This document shows, one piece after another, positions 8,472-19,000 of a DNA stretch of 64,000 bases. Below the pieces are notes generated by a model, which had not been told where the DNA came from, ran no database searches, and worked only from the letters and a program-made list of their open reading frames with translations. Source of the stretch: Methanofollis aquaemaris. GTDB lineage: Archaea > Halobacteriota > Methanomicrobia > Methanomicrobiales > Methanofollaceae. Numbering within the stretch: the stretch's first letter is position 1; every line of letters starts with the position of its first letter. The stretch covers positions 1,710,561-1,774,560 of the forward strand of contig NZ_CP036172.1 of the NCBI RefSeq assembly GCF_017357525.1, given 5' to 3'. A program made the position numbers and the translations under genes.

Positions 8472-8903
8472 ATGTCCGATCAGGCAGCACACGGAAGCAC
8501 CGTCACACTCTACTACACCGGCACATTGGAGGATGGCCGCGTCTTCGGGACCACCGCCGAGAGTGACCCGCTGGTCCTGACCATTGGAGGGGGCGAGTAC
8601 CTCAGGGCCTTCGAGGAGGCGCTTGTCGGGATGGTCGCCGGCGAGAAAAAGTCGTTCACGATCGATCCCGAGGAGGCCTACGGCGAGTGGCGGGAAGGGC
8701 TCGTGGCCGAGGTGCCCCGCTCGGTCTTCGGGGAGGGCCCGGCGCCCGAACCGGGGACCAGTTTCCTGGCCGAACTTACCGAGGGACAGACGGTGCCGGT
8801 GAGGGTGGCGGCGGTCACCGAGGAGACGGTTGTCATCGATGCCAACCACCCGCTTGCAGGGGAGATCCTCTGTTTCGAGGTTGAGATCGTCTCGATATCC
8901 TGA
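8472..8903 (+). CDS. FKBP-type peptidyl-prolyl isomerase (SlyD-like)
   Basis: 143-residue cytoplasmic isomerase/chaperone. Seen: the FKBP half-site STVTLYYTGTLEDGRVFG, GEYLRAFEEALVGMVAGEKK, then an insert-in-flap region (about residues 70-115) as in SlyD, and the return strand GEILCFEVEIVSI. The histidine-rich metal tail of bacterial SlyD is absent. Start ATG 8472 follows AGGTGGGG at 8463-8470, an excellent ribosome site. It is convergent with the P-type ATPase gene, 5 nt apart. Confidence 0.93.
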   Translation: MSDQAAHGSTVTLYYTGTLEDGRVFGTTAESDPLVLTIGGGEYLRAFEEALVGMVAGEKKSFTIDPEEAYGEWREGLVAEVPRSVFGEGPAPEPGTSFLAELTEGQTVPVRVAAVTEETVVIDANHPLAGEILCFEVEIVSIS

Positions 8904-8908
8904 GGGTC

Positions 8909-11584
8909 TCATCTCCGTTCTTTCTTTTTTTCTCCGTGTCCGACCGCCCGTTTGTAACTCTCGCCTGCAAGGAGGAGGGGGAGGCCGACGAGCAGGAGGA
9001 GGAGCCAGTCGGCCCCTCCGAGCGGGACGGTTCTGAAGGCCGCCTGGAGGGGTGGGGCATAGACCGCGGCCACCTGGAGGAGGAGACTGATCGCGGCCGC
9101 AGCGATGAGGAAGGGGTTTGAGAAGACTCCGGTCTCCAGGATGCCGGCGTGCAGAGATCGGAAATTGAAGAGGTTGACCAGTTCGAAGACGACGAGCCCG
9201 GTGAAGGCGAGGGTCCGTGCCCGTTCTTCGCCGGCGCCGAGAGCGAGGGCGAAGACCATGAGGACCAGCGCCCCGATCGCCGCCCCGATGAGCACGACCC
9301 CGGCCGCCGCTCTGCGGGGAAGCACCCCTGCCGCCGGACTGGCCGGGCGGCGATGCATCACTCCTTTCTCCGCGGGTTCGACCCCGAGGGCCAGGGCGGT
9401 CACCCCGTCGGTCACCAGGTTCACCCAGAGCACCTGGGCCGGGAGGAGGACGAGGGGAAGACCGGCGAGGAGTCCGCCGGTGATGGCCACCACCTCGCCG
9501 ATGTTGGAGGAGAGAAGATATCTGGTGAACTTTGCGATGTTGTCGGTCTCCCGCCGCCCCTCGGCGACCCCGGCGACGATGCTCGCGAAGTTGTCGTCGA
9601 CCAGGACGATGTCGCTCGCCTCTTTTGCGGCGTCGGTCCCCTTCACGCCCATCGCGATCCCGACATGCGCCTTCTTCAGGGCCGGGGCGTCGTTCACCCC
9701 GTCGCCGGTCATCGCCACCACCGCCCCCTCCCGTGTGAAGAGATCGATCACCCGGAGTTTGTGCTCGGCCGAGACCCTGGCCAGGATCTTTGTCTCCCGC
9801 AGTTTTTCGAGGAGGGCGCCATCGTCCATGGCATCCATCTCGGCGCCCCGCAACACCCCGGTGCTCGAAAGCCCCACCGATCGGGCGACCGCCTCCGCCG
9901 TCGCCGGGGCGTCGCCGGTGATCACCACCACGTCGATCCCGGCCCGCCGGCAGAGGGCGAGGGCGTCTCTCGCCTCCTCGCGGGGCGGGTCGAGGATCCC
10001 GGCATAGCCCAGGAAGATGAAGTCAGGTTCTTCCAGGTCGTCACCCGCCTTCATGCTCCGGCGGGCGGTTGCGATCAATCGCAGCCCACCTCCTGCCGCC
10101 TCATCGAGGTCTCCCTGCAGCATCCTCCTCCATCTCTCGTCCAGGGGCAGCACCCGCCCGCCGGCGAGCACCAGGGTGCAGTGCCCGAGCACCACCTCGG
10201 GCGCCCCTTTCATGTAGGCGACCTGCCCTCCCCCCTCGGTGACTGCGACGGTCATTCGCTTTCTCGCCGAGGAGAAGGAGACCTCCTCCTCGATCGCCGG
10301 GAGTTCTTCCCGCCTGATCCCGGCCCTGGCCGCGGCCACGACCAGCGCCCCCTCGGTCGGGCTCCCGAGGATCCCCGGCTTCCCGTCCTCGTCGACCGAG
10401 AGCGAGGCATGGTTGCAGGCGGCGCCGGCCCGCAGGAAGGCCGGCAGTCCCGGTACCGCATCCGGACCGACGACCTCCCCGTCGACGAGGAAGGTGGCCG
10501 TCGGATCGTAGCCTCTTCCTTCCATCTCCACGCGCTCCCCGCCGGGGAGGGCGATCATGCTCACCGCCATCTCGTTTCTGGTGAGGGTGCCGGTCTTGTC
10601 GGTGCAGATCACCGTGACCGAGCCCAGGGTCTCGGAGGCGGCGAGGTGGCGGACCAGACAGTGCCGACGCATCAGCGCCTTCACCCCGACAGCCAGGCTG
10701 AGGGTCACCACCGCAGGCAGGCCCTCCGGGATCACCGCAACGGCCAGGGAGACTCCGGTGAGAAAGAGCTCGTAGACTTCCCGGCCCTGCAGGAGACCGA
10801 TGAGCACTACCAGGACGGCGACGGCGAGGGTCATCTCCCCGATCCGCCGTGAAAGGAGATCGAGCCGCCTGGTGAGCGGGGTCTTCACCTCCTCGACCCG
10901 CCTGGAGAGTCCGGCGATCCGTCCGAACTCGGTCTCCATCCCGGTGGCCACGACCGCCCCGGTCCCCCGGCCGTTCACGACGGTCGTGCCCATAAAGACG
11001 ATGTTCTCCCGTTCGGCCAGCGGGGTCTCCTCGGGAAGCGCCCCTTCGACCTTCGTGACCGGTTCTGACTCGCCGGTGAGCGGGGCCTCGTCGACCTGGA
11101 GGGTGGTCGAGGAGAGGAGGGCGAGGTCGGCCGGGACTTTGCGCCCGCTCTCCAGGAGCACGATATCGCCGGGGACCAGCACGCCGGCGTCGACCTCGCT
11201 CTCTCTCCCGTCCCGCACCACGACGGCCCGCAGCCCGAGCATCCGCCTGAGGGCCTCCATCCCCTGCTCGGCCTGCCACTCCTGGGCCGTACCCAGGATC
11301 GCGTTGAGGGCGACGATGAGCAGGATGGCAAGGGCGTCGACGCGCTCGCCGACCGCCAGGGAGATGGCCGCGGCGACGAGGAGGACGAGGACCAGAGAAC
11401 TCCGGAACTGCCGCAGCATGATCGTCGGGACCGACGGCTTTTCTCCGTCCGAGAGTCGGTTCTCGCCATATCGCTCCAGGCGTGCCGCGGCCTCGGTCCC
11501 GGACAGCCCGCTCTCCCGCGTGGAGAGTGCATCCGGCACCTCGACCGGTGCGAGGGTGTGCCAGCGAGGGTCCGGGGCCGCCAT
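8909..11584 (-). CDS. P-type Ca2+-transporting ATPase (type IIA/PMR1-like)
   Basis: 891-residue membrane ATPase. Seen in order: cation-ATPase N domain, TGES actuator loop (170-173), M4 motif VIPEGLP (284-290), phosphorylation site ICTDKTGTLT with Asp329, nucleotide-site KGAPE (459-463), TGDGVNDAPA hinge (626-635) and the C-terminal helices. PEGL in M4 together with a full set of ten helices points to Ca2+ (SERCA/PMR1) transport rather than heavy metals. There is no N-terminal heavy-metal domain. Length is normal for the family. Probably exports Ca2+ from the cytoplasm. A closely related Mn2+ or Na+ specificity cannot be excluded. Confidence 0.9.
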   Translation of the reverse strand: MAAPDPRWHTLAPVEVPDALSTRESGLSGTEAAARLERYGENRLSDGEKPSVPTIMLRQFRSSLVLVLLVAAAISLAVGERVDALAILLIVALNAILGTAQEWQAEQGMEALRRMLGLRAVVVRDGRESEVDAGVLVPGDIVLLESGRKVPADLALLSSTTLQVDEAPLTGESEPVTKVEGALPEETPLAERENIVFMGTTVVNGRGTGAVVATGMETEFGRIAGLSRRVEEVKTPLTRRLDLLSRRIGEMTLAVAVLVVLIGLLQGREVYELFLTGVSLAVAVIPEGLPAVVTLSLAVGVKALMRRHCLVRHLAASETLGSVTVICTDKTGTLTRNEMAVSMIALPGGERVEMEGRGYDPTATFLVDGEVVGPDAVPGLPAFLRAGAACNHASLSVDEDGKPGILGSPTEGALVVAAARAGIRREELPAIEEEVSFSSARKRMTVAVTEGGGQVAYMKGAPEVVLGHCTLVLAGGRVLPLDERWRRMLQGDLDEAAGGGLRLIATARRSMKAGDDLEEPDFIFLGYAGILDPPREEARDALALCRRAGIDVVVITGDAPATAEAVARSVGLSSTGVLRGAEMDAMDDGALLEKLRETKILARVSAEHKLRVIDLFTREGAVVAMTGDGVNDAPALKKAHVGIAMGVKGTDAAKEASDIVLVDDNFASIVAGVAEGRRETDNIAKFTRYLLSSNIGEVVAITGGLLAGLPLVLLPAQVLWVNLVTDGVTALALGVEPAEKGVMHRRPASPAAGVLPRRAAAGVVLIGAAIGALVLMVFALALGAGEERARTLAFTGLVVFELVNLFNFRSLHAGILETGVFSNPFLIAAAAISLLLQVAAVYAPPLQAAFRTVPLGGADWLLLLLVGLPLLLAGESYKRAVGHGEKKKERR

Positions 11585-11672
11585 CAGACCGGGATGGGTG
11601 CCCCGCTATAAAGAGCGTTCGGCCCCTGCCGCCTGAGATACCTTAAAGAACCCGCCCTTTGAAACTCAATGC

Positions 11673-12380
11673 GTGTACGGCACCCACGACCTCCCCTTCC
11701 ACTATGAAACAGAGGATTTCTCTCTCAGTTTCGAGCATGAGGAGGGAAGATATCTCTACCACCGGGAATTATGCGGTGAGAAAAAAGAGCATATCCTCCT
11801 CTCTTCAGGTGGCCGGGTGATCATTAATCCTGTAGAACCGCTCAACCTCCCCAAGAGCATCTGCCATGCCCTCCTCGTCGAGTTCGACCCCCTCTCCATC
11901 GAACCGGGTGCCAGGGCGACGGTCTACCTCACCTTCCCCATCGAGATCGGGGTCTTTGTCGCAGGTCGCGGGAACCTCGAAGTCCTTGATATCTTCTCAT
12001 GGAACGCGCCGAAGTACACCCTCTACGGCTCGTCGGACGCGGGAACGATCGCGAGGTACTGGAAGAGTGCGACCTGTGCCGCACCCCCCGACCTCGACCC
12101 CTTCAGGGAGGGGCTGCTCTCCCTGACCATCAGCAACACCACCCGTGACTGGATCGAACTCTCCAGGACGGTCCTCGAGAGCACGGGCATGAAGATCTAC
12201 TACGACGATACGCAGGTCTCGATGCAGGCCAGGATGCGGCTGGTCAGTACGATGGTGGCCGAGACCTCGTTTCGCGACCGTCCGTTTGCCGAAGGACAGA
12301 AGAAGGCGCTTGAACTCTGCCAGGGACGGGCGATCCCCGGTGTGGAACGCTTGCGGTTCCTGATGGACCAGGGGTTATAA
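11673..12380 (+). CDS. DUF432 family archaeal protein
   Basis: 235-residue soluble protein that I associate with DUF432, a family found mainly in methanogens (recalled, not searched). Seen: many short beta strands in the first 120 residues (LPKSICHALLVEFDPL, FPIEIGVFVAG) and helices in the last 90. Start GTG 11673; an ATG at 11669 is out of frame. The stop codon overlaps the mscS start by one base (TAATG), so the two are translationally coupled. A role tied to the channel, for example sensing or gating partner, is inference from this linkage. Confidence 0.7.
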   Translation: MYGTHDLPFHYETEDFSLSFEHEEGRYLYHRELCGEKKEHILLSSGGRVIINPVEPLNLPKSICHALLVEFDPLSIEPGARATVYLTFPIEIGVFVAGRGNLEVLDIFSWNAPKYTLYGSSDAGTIARYWKSATCAAPPDLDPFREGLLSLTISNTTRDWIELSRTVLESTGMKIYYDDTQVSMQARMRLVSTMVAETSFRDRPFAEGQKKALELCQGRAIPGVERLRFLMDQGL

Positions 12381-13309
12381 TGGCGGAATCCAATCTTGAC
12401 CTCTCGTTTCTGGGGGACTTCGACTGGTGGCATCTTGCCACCATCCTCATCCTGATCGTCGGGGCGGCCTTCGTCGCCAAACTCCTGACCATCTACCTCA
12501 AGAAATCTCTCACCGACAAGATCAAACGCAGCCAGCTCGACCTCCTCCTCAAGGTCGTCAACTACTCGGTCCTGGTCCTGGCCGCTCTCATGCTCCTCCC
12601 GGTCTTCGAGGTCGAACTGGGCGGCCTGCTGGTGGCCGGCGGGTTCCTCTCGATCGTCATCGGTATCGCCAGCCAGAGCGTGCTCGGCAACCTGATCTCA
12701 GGGGTCTTCCTCATCGTCGAGCGACCGATCACCATCGGGGACAACATCAATATCGGGGATGTGGCCGGCGATGTCGCCGACCTCAACATCTTCTCGACGA
12801 TCGTCAAGACCTACGACGGGGTCTATGTGCGGATCCCGAATGAAACGGTTTTCACATCTGCGATCACAAACTATGTCGCCCACGTGGCGAGGCGGTTCAG
12901 TTATGTCGTCGGCATCCCGTACGACGCCGATGCCGGGCGTGCGATCGAGATCATCAGAGGGGTAATCCTGGAGCACCCCTTCGCTCTCAAGAATCCGGAA
13001 CCGACGATCTATGTCGACGAACTCGCCGACAATTCGGTGAATATCAAGGTGATGATCTGGGCGCCCGCGAGCGAGTGGTGGGGAGTGTACACCGATCTCC
13101 TCTGGAAGATCAAGGCCGAACTCGAACAGAACGGGATCGAGATACCCTTCCCGCAGCGGGTGGTCTGGTTCCAGAACGAACTCGCTCTCGGGAGGGGGGT
13201 GCGGAGTGGAGAAATGTCCGATTCCCACCCTGATTACTCGTTCCCCCGGACCGGTGCCGACAATGCGGCGCCTCCGGGCCCTGACGTCGACGACGATGAA
13301 GGAAGGTAG
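12380..13309 (+). CDS. mscS: MscS-family mechanosensitive channel
   Basis: 309-residue small-conductance mechanosensitive channel that opens under membrane tension to release solutes. Seen: three N-terminal helices, the pore helix segment GGFLSIVIGIASQSVLGNLISG (positions about 92-113), the beta domain ERPITIGDNINIGDVAGDV and NETVFTSAITNY, and a C-terminal alpha/beta domain. An additional polar, disordered tail of about 40 residues follows the conserved end. Start overlaps the DUF432 stop. A HEAT-repeat gene follows after 5 nt, so the three form an operon. Confidence 0.93.
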   Translation: MAESNLDLSFLGDFDWWHLATILILIVGAAFVAKLLTIYLKKSLTDKIKRSQLDLLLKVVNYSVLVLAALMLLPVFEVELGGLLVAGGFLSIVIGIASQSVLGNLISGVFLIVERPITIGDNINIGDVAGDVADLNIFSTIVKTYDGVYVRIPNETVFTSAITNYVAHVARRFSYVVGIPYDADAGRAIEIIRGVILEHPFALKNPEPTIYVDELADNSVNIKVMIWAPASEWWGVYTDLLWKIKAELEQNGIEIPFPQRVVWFQNELALGRGVRSGEMSDSHPDYSFPRTGADNAAPPGPDVDDDEGR

Positions 13310-13314
13310 ATATC

Positions 13315-13824
13315 ATGGATGCAGAGATCACCAGTCAGATAAAGGCACTTTCAAGCCAGAATATCGACGAACGCCATGCGGCGGAGGAGCGGCTGACGGC
13401 GATGGGGGAGGCGGCGATCCTCCCGCTCATCGAGGTGCTGACCGAGGCCGAGGAGAGCACCTGCTGGTACATTGCCAGGGTTCTTGCCAGGATCGGGGAA
13501 CCGGCGATCAAGCCGCTGCTGATCACGATGATCGTCGAGGAAAATCCACAGTTCAGGCGGTACGCGGCTGCGGCCCTGGGTTCGATGGGGGAGGTGGCGA
13601 TCGAGCCCCTCATCGAGGCGTTCTCGACCGAGGACAAAGCACTCCGCGGGTTTGTTTCCCTGGCCCTCTGCCAGATCGGCACCCCGGCCCTCGCCCCGCT
13701 CAAGAAACTTCTCAAAGAGGGTGACGAGGTGCAGCGGATGTGCGCCTCCCTCACCCTCTGGAAGATGGGCGAGGAGGGGATCGGCGACCTGGTCGAAGGT
13801 CTGAGCGACGAGAAGTCGTCCTGA
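13315..13824 (+). CDS. HEAT-repeat protein (PBS-lyase type)
   Basis: 169-residue protein made of about five HEAT/PBS-lyase repeats of 30-31 residues. Each has the pattern A(I/L)xPLIE followed by RxxAAxALGxxGE, for example AILPLIEVLTEAEEST, AIKPLLITMIVEENPQ and AIEPLIEAFSTEDKA. Such short repeat proteins are binding scaffolds; no catalytic residues are visible. It sits 5 nt after mscS, so it is probably co-transcribed with DUF432 and mscS. A T7 run follows at 13833-13839. Confidence 0.85.
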   Translation: MDAEITSQIKALSSQNIDERHAAEERLTAMGEAAILPLIEVLTEAEESTCWYIARVLARIGEPAIKPLLITMIVEENPQFRRYAAAALGSMGEVAIEPLIEAFSTEDKALRGFVSLALCQIGTPALAPLKKLLKEGDEVQRMCASLTLWKMGEEGIGDLVEGLSDEKSS

Positions 13825-13832
13825 AGAAATTC

Positions 13833-13839
13833 TTTTTTT
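13833..13839 (+). terminator. T-run terminator after the mscS operon
   Basis: Seven T residues lie 8 nt past the HEAT gene stop codon, consistent with an archaeal oligo-T terminator. Confidence 0.45.
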
Positions 13840-13978
13840 CGGTTGTGGAGAACTCTCACTTTTTTGTCGATAGCATCCGAGATCTTGACTGCTTCTCAAG
13901 ACAACCAATCCATCGATCGCTCTCCTCAGAAAAATTCAGCAGACATGAAACTCCGGCCCTTGCCCCCCGGCGCGAGAC

Positions 13979-14401
13979 GGCGGTGAAAATCCTCCAGGTG
14001 GTTATCTCTGCGGGGGGCTAGCCGCCCCCCGGCCCCCCGCGTCAAGATAGAACGGGGGACGGGAACTCCCTCTTCATGTTCGCTGATTTTGCCTTCCCAG
14101 CCCTATCTTCATCCCGGGGGTCCGGGGGCAGCGCCCCCGGTGAGAGCGTAGGGGGAAGGCACGTCGATCAGGCGTGCCGCCCCGACCCCAGAATCTTCAT
14201 CGCCGTCTCGCACCGGGGGAGACCCCCGGACCCCCCACGGATGAAGATAGCCGAGGGGCGGCAATTGAACAATATCTTTCAGGTGCCCTGTTGCGAGGAG
14301 AGGAATCAAGTATCCCTCCGCACTCAGGAGAACTGCGACGAGAAATTTTCATCCCGTATGCTTGAGGCGTGATCCCGCCTCACGCCGAATTCTACAGAGC
14401 C
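13979..14401 (+). repeat. Dispersed GC-rich repeat, copy B
   Basis: The most complete copy, about 420 bp. It is bounded by GGCGGTGAAAATCC (13979-13992) and the inverted motif GAATTCTACAGAGCC (14387-14401). Inside are a GGGGGGCTAGCCGCCCCCC palindrome (about 14011), the shared AACTCCCTCTTCATGTTC stretch also found in copy D, the GGGGGCAGCGCCCCC palindrome (about 14123), GATCAGGCGTGCCGCCCC, and GGGGGAGACCCCC. A GGCGTGA/TCACGCC hairpin lies near the right end. The wider gene-free interval 13825-14914 shows no other supported feature. Confidence 0.75.
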
Positions 14402-14914
14402 GAAAATATGCCCCCCATCACCCCCCGATGGAAAAACTTCTCCACAGCTATTTTTCCAAACATTCTTCGGGAAGGGTACATCAGCCCCGAATCTCTGACT
14501 ATAGATACAGAGGCTTATGAATGCCGCAGAGATCAGATCCGGACGGGCCGTGGTGGTTACGGCACCGATGGAGTCTTTCTCTCTCCGGAGGGGGTGAGGG
14601 TCTGTGACCGCCACCGTCGGGCAGGCGTAATCTTTCTGTCCCGACCACACGGGTTTCCTGTGCACTCCAGGGAAAGACCTCTACCATATTGAATCCGAAC
14701 TTCATCGAGGGAGGATGGTGTTCGGACTTCAACTCCAGAATCGCCAGATTCCGTAACCCTCCATTGGTTTCACGCACCAATCTCGGCGAGAGAGAAGGGA
14801 GGATCCATTTTTCCACGACCGGCCCTGCCGGTCGGACACACCTTTTGTCTCTGTGCGGACAGAATCGAGTGACGAGCAGATCATTTTTTACCCCGCGGCC
14901 CGCATCCTCTCCTG

Positions 14915-16012
14915 ATGGCGGACGTGCTCAGGACGATCGTTGCCGCGGCGATTCTCATCGAGGTCGCACTGATTCTTCTGGTCCTGACCGGAGGTGCGCT
15001 TTCTCTTCCTCTTCTTTTCATCGCTGCGCTCGCCGGGGCCGCGCTCATGGTCGCCGCCTTCCTCCTCTTCCGGGGGCGACCGGGAGAAGATCCGCTCCGC
15101 GACCTCCGGAGCCGCGATCCCCGGGCGCGGTACCTGGCGGCGGTGGCCCTTGGTGAATCCGGCGACCCGTCGGCTGTCGGACCCCTGGAGGTGGCCCTCG
15201 CCGACGGAGACGAGGGCGTCAGGTGGGCGGCGCTGGAGGCCCTCGGGAAGATCGGCGTCCCTGCCCTCCCGGTGCTGACCGGCCTGCTCACCGACGAGGA
15301 CGTCGACCTCAGGTGGGGGGCGGCGGTGGCCCTCGGCGAGGTCGCCGACCCGTCGGCCATCGAACCCCTCGGTGCGGCTCTCGCCGATCCCGACCGGTAC
15401 GTGCGGACGCGGGCGGCCCTTGCCCTTGCCGAGATCGGGGCGCCGTCCTGCGAAGTCCTCGCCGGTGCAGCCGGGTCGGCCGAACCAGGCACCAGGTGGG
15501 CCGCCGCGCTCGCCCTCGGCAGGATCCCCGCGCCCGAGTGCGTCCCTGCTCTCTCCTCCCTCCTCGCCGACCCCGACCCCCGGGTGCGGTGGAAGGCGGC
15601 CGAGGCCCTCGGGGCGATCGGGAGCGAGGACGCGGTCGCCGCCCTGGTCGCCCTCCTCGCCGATCCGGACCAGGACGTGAAGGCCGGTGCCGTCGCCGCC
15701 CTTGCCGGCGTCGGTGCCGGTGCGGCGTCGGCGGTGGTCGAGGGGCTGAAGGTCCGGGACCGGTGGTTCGGTGCGGTGGACGCTCTCAGGGAGATGGGGA
15801 AGGCCGTCGCCGGTCCGGCGCTCCGTGCGGCCCTCGGCCGGAAGAACCCCTGGGTGCGTGTCGGTGCGGCGCTGGTCCTCGCCGAAGAGGGCGAGAAGGC
15901 CGGGGTCGACACCCTCTTCGACGCCCTCGACGACCCCGACCCGGACGTCCGCGACGCCGCCAGACAGACCCTCTCGGCCGGACTCAGGCGGGAGGATGCC
16001 GGGGAGGAGTGA
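14915..16012 (+). CDS. Membrane-anchored HEAT-repeat protein
   Basis: 365-residue protein: two adjacent N-terminal transmembrane helices (about residues 6-26 and 30-50), a short basic linker, then about nine HEAT/PBS-lyase repeats with the pattern RxxAAxALGExGDPSAVxPLxxALADxD. The repeats face the cytoplasm if the positive linker is inside. A scaffold role at the membrane is inferred; no enzyme motif is seen. It ends 43 nt before the DNA polymerase gene. Very GC-rich with strong alanine/aspartate codon bias, typical of such repeats. Confidence 0.85.
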   Translation: MADVLRTIVAAAILIEVALILLVLTGGALSLPLLFIAALAGAALMVAAFLLFRGRPGEDPLRDLRSRDPRARYLAAVALGESGDPSAVGPLEVALADGDEGVRWAALEALGKIGVPALPVLTGLLTDEDVDLRWGAAVALGEVADPSAIEPLGAALADPDRYVRTRAALALAEIGAPSCEVLAGAAGSAEPGTRWAAALALGRIPAPECVPALSSLLADPDPRVRWKAAEALGAIGSEDAVAALVALLADPDQDVKAGAVAALAGVGAGAASAVVEGLKVRDRWFGAVDALREMGKAVAGPALRAALGRKNPWVRVGAALVLAEEGEKAGVDTLFDALDDPDPDVRDAARQTLSAGLRREDAGEE

Positions 16013-16055
16013 CCGGGCACCAACCATTATTGGGGCAGGCGACGACCTGATCCCC

Positions 16056-19000
16056 ATGGTAGCGGTCTCGCCGTCGATGGCCGGGTACTTCAAACGGCTT
16101 GAGGAAAACCTCAACGCTGTCCTGAAAGTAGCGGAAGCGGCGCGGGCCAGGGGCTACGACCCGCGCACAAAAGTCGAGATCCCGCTGGCCAACGACCTCG
16201 GCGACCGGGTCGAGGCCCTCCTCGGGATCGAGGGGGTGGCCGCGCGGATCCGGGAACTCGAGAAACAGATGTCCCGCGAAGAGGTCTCTCTCAAGATCGG
16301 CGACGACTTCGTGGCAAAGATGTTCGGCGAGGAGACGCGGGAGGAGGTCGTCGACCACGCGATCAGAACCTCGATGGGTCTCCTCACCGAAGGTGTGGTG
16401 GCGGCGCCGACCGAGGGGATCGCCAAGGTCGGGTTTGGCAAGAACGACGACGGCACCGAATATCTCAAGGTCTATTATGCCGGCCCGATCCGGTCGGCCG
16501 GCGGGACGGCCCAGGCCCTCTCGGTTCTTGTCGGCGATTATGTCCGGCAGAGTCTCGGGATCGACCGATACAAACCCAGGACCGATGAGGTGGAACGATA
16601 CGTCGAGGAACTCAAGCAGTACAACAACATCCAGTCGATGCAGTACATGCCCAGCGACGACGAGATCCGCCTCATCATCAAGAACTGCCCGGTATGTATC
16701 GACGGCGAACCGACCGAGCGCGAGGAGGTCTCCGGGTACCGCAACCTGGAGCGGGTGGAGACGAACACGGTGCGGGGCGGGATGTGCCTGGTCGTCGCCG
16801 AGGGGCTGGCCCTCAAGGCCCCCAAGGTGATGAAGAATGTCAGAAAGATGAAGATGGAAGGCTGGGACTGGCTCCAGCAGATCATCGACGGGGCATCGAA
16901 TTCTGACGACGAGGAAGAGGAAGAGCCCGGCGTCCACCCGAAGGACAAATACATCCGCGACCTCATCGGCGGCCGCCCGGTCTTCTCGTACCCGATGCGC
17001 ACCGGAGGGTTTCGGCTGCGGTACGGCCGGTCCCGGAACACCGGGTTTGCTGCGGCAGGGTTCAACCCGGCCACCCTCCACATCCTCGGCGACTATCTCG
17101 CGGTCGGGACGCAGATGAAGACCGAACGCCCCGGCAAGGCGGCCGGGGTGGTGCCGGTCGACAGCATCGAAGGACCGACGGTCAGGTTGAAGTCGGGGGA
17201 GGTGCGGCGGGTCGACGACACCGAGGAGGCGAAACGGATCGTCCCGCAGCTCGATAAGATCCTCGACATCGGCGAGATCCTCATCAGTTACGGCGAGTTC
17301 CTGGAGAACAACCACCCCCTGATCCCGCCGACCTATTGCGAGGAGTGGTGGCTCCTGGAGGGCGGCCCCCGCCACCCGGAGAACGAGATCGAGGCGATCG
17401 AGTTCGCCCTCGAGGGCGCACCCCTCCATCCGGCCTACACCTGGTTCTGGGACGACCTTGACCCTGCGCAGGTGCGATGGCTTGCCGATTATGTCTCGGC
17501 CCGCGGTCGGGTCGAGGATGGGGCGCTCAGGATCGAGGACAGCCCCGAACTGAGAGATGTCCTGGACGTGCTCCTCATCCCCCGCACCGTCGAGGGGGAC
17601 GAGGTGGTGCTCAAGACTTTCCTGGCCTTCCTCGCCTGCCTGGGACTCACCCTCACCCTCGAAAAGCGGCCGGTCTGGGAGAACGCGCCCGATGCACCCG
17701 AAGGCAACGGAAACGGCCAGATCCACGGCAACACCCACACCCTCGACCTCGTCTCCCACCTATCCGGCTTCACCGTCAGGTCGCGGGGCGGGACCAGGAT
17801 CGGAGGGAGGATGGGTCGGCCCGGCAAGTCCAAGCCCCGTGAGATGAAGCCCGCACCCCACGTCCTCTTCCCGGTCGGCGAGGCCGGCGGGGCCAGGCGG
17901 TCGGTGCAGACCGCCGGTTCGTACAAGGTGCGGAGCAACCGGGACGGCGGCACGATCAACGCGGAGGTCGGCGAGCGTCGGTGTGCCGCCTGCGGGCAGG
18001 TCACCTTCAAGAACCAGTGCCCCTCCTGCGGCGGTCACACCGAACCGGTCTGGCGGTGCCCGAAATGCAACATCGAGACCGGCGGCAGGATCTGCCCGGC
18101 CTGCGAGGGGAAGGCGGTCTGCCTCCAGAAGATAGACCTGGCGATCAAGGATGAGTACGGTGAGGGCCTCAAGCGTCTTCGGATGAACCATAACGCCGTG
18201 CAACTTGTCAAGGGGGTCAAGGGCATGATCTCGGCCGAACGGACGGTGGAACCGATCGAGAAGGGGATCCTCCGGGCATGCCATGGGCTGTACGTCTTCA
18301 AGGACGGGACGGTCCGTTACGACATGATCGATCTCCCGGTCACGCACTTCAGGCCGCAGGAGGTGGGGGCGAGCGTCGAGCAGATCAGGGCGATCGGGTA
18401 CACCCACGACTACAATGGGGTGGAACTGACCAGGCCCGACCAGGTGCTCGAACTCCACTGCCAGGATATCATGGTCTCCGAGCTCTGCGGCGAGTGGCTG
18501 CTTCGGGTCTCCCGGTTCGTCGACGATCTCCTGGAGCGGTTCTACGGTCTCCCGCGCTTTTACAATGCCGAAAAGCCCGCGGACCTCATCGGGCAGATGC
18601 TCATCGGCCTCGCGCCGCACACGAGCGCCGGGGTGCTCTGCCGGCTCATCGGGTTCACGAAGGCGCAGGTAGGGTATGCCCACCCCTTCTTCCATGCGGC
18701 CAAACGGCGCAACTGCTTCCAGGGCGACACCCTCATCCGGGTGATGGAGGACGGGCGCTGGCGCGAGGTGCCGGTCAGTCAGTTCGTCCTGGAAAACTTC
18801 GACCTCGCCCGCCCCGGCCTGGACGAGGCCGGGACTCACTGGTCCGAACCGAGACGGCAGGCCACGGTGCTCGCCGTCGACTCGCAGGGCAATGTCCGTC
18901 CCCGCCGGGTGACGGCGGTCTCGGTCCACCGCGCCCCCGACCATCTCATCAGGTTCGAGACGGCGCGGGGCCGGAGCCTGGAGGTGACGCCCGACCATAC

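Noticed and set aside
9149-10852. Long forward frame inside the Ca2+ ATPase (567 codons)
   Set aside because: Arg/Gly/His-rich composition of a complementary-strand artefact; the ATPase on the minus strand has every motif.
14324-14692. Short frames on both strands of the 13.8-14.9 kb gap
   Set aside because: They lie across the end of repeat copy B or in low-support DNA, with no domain and no ribosome site.
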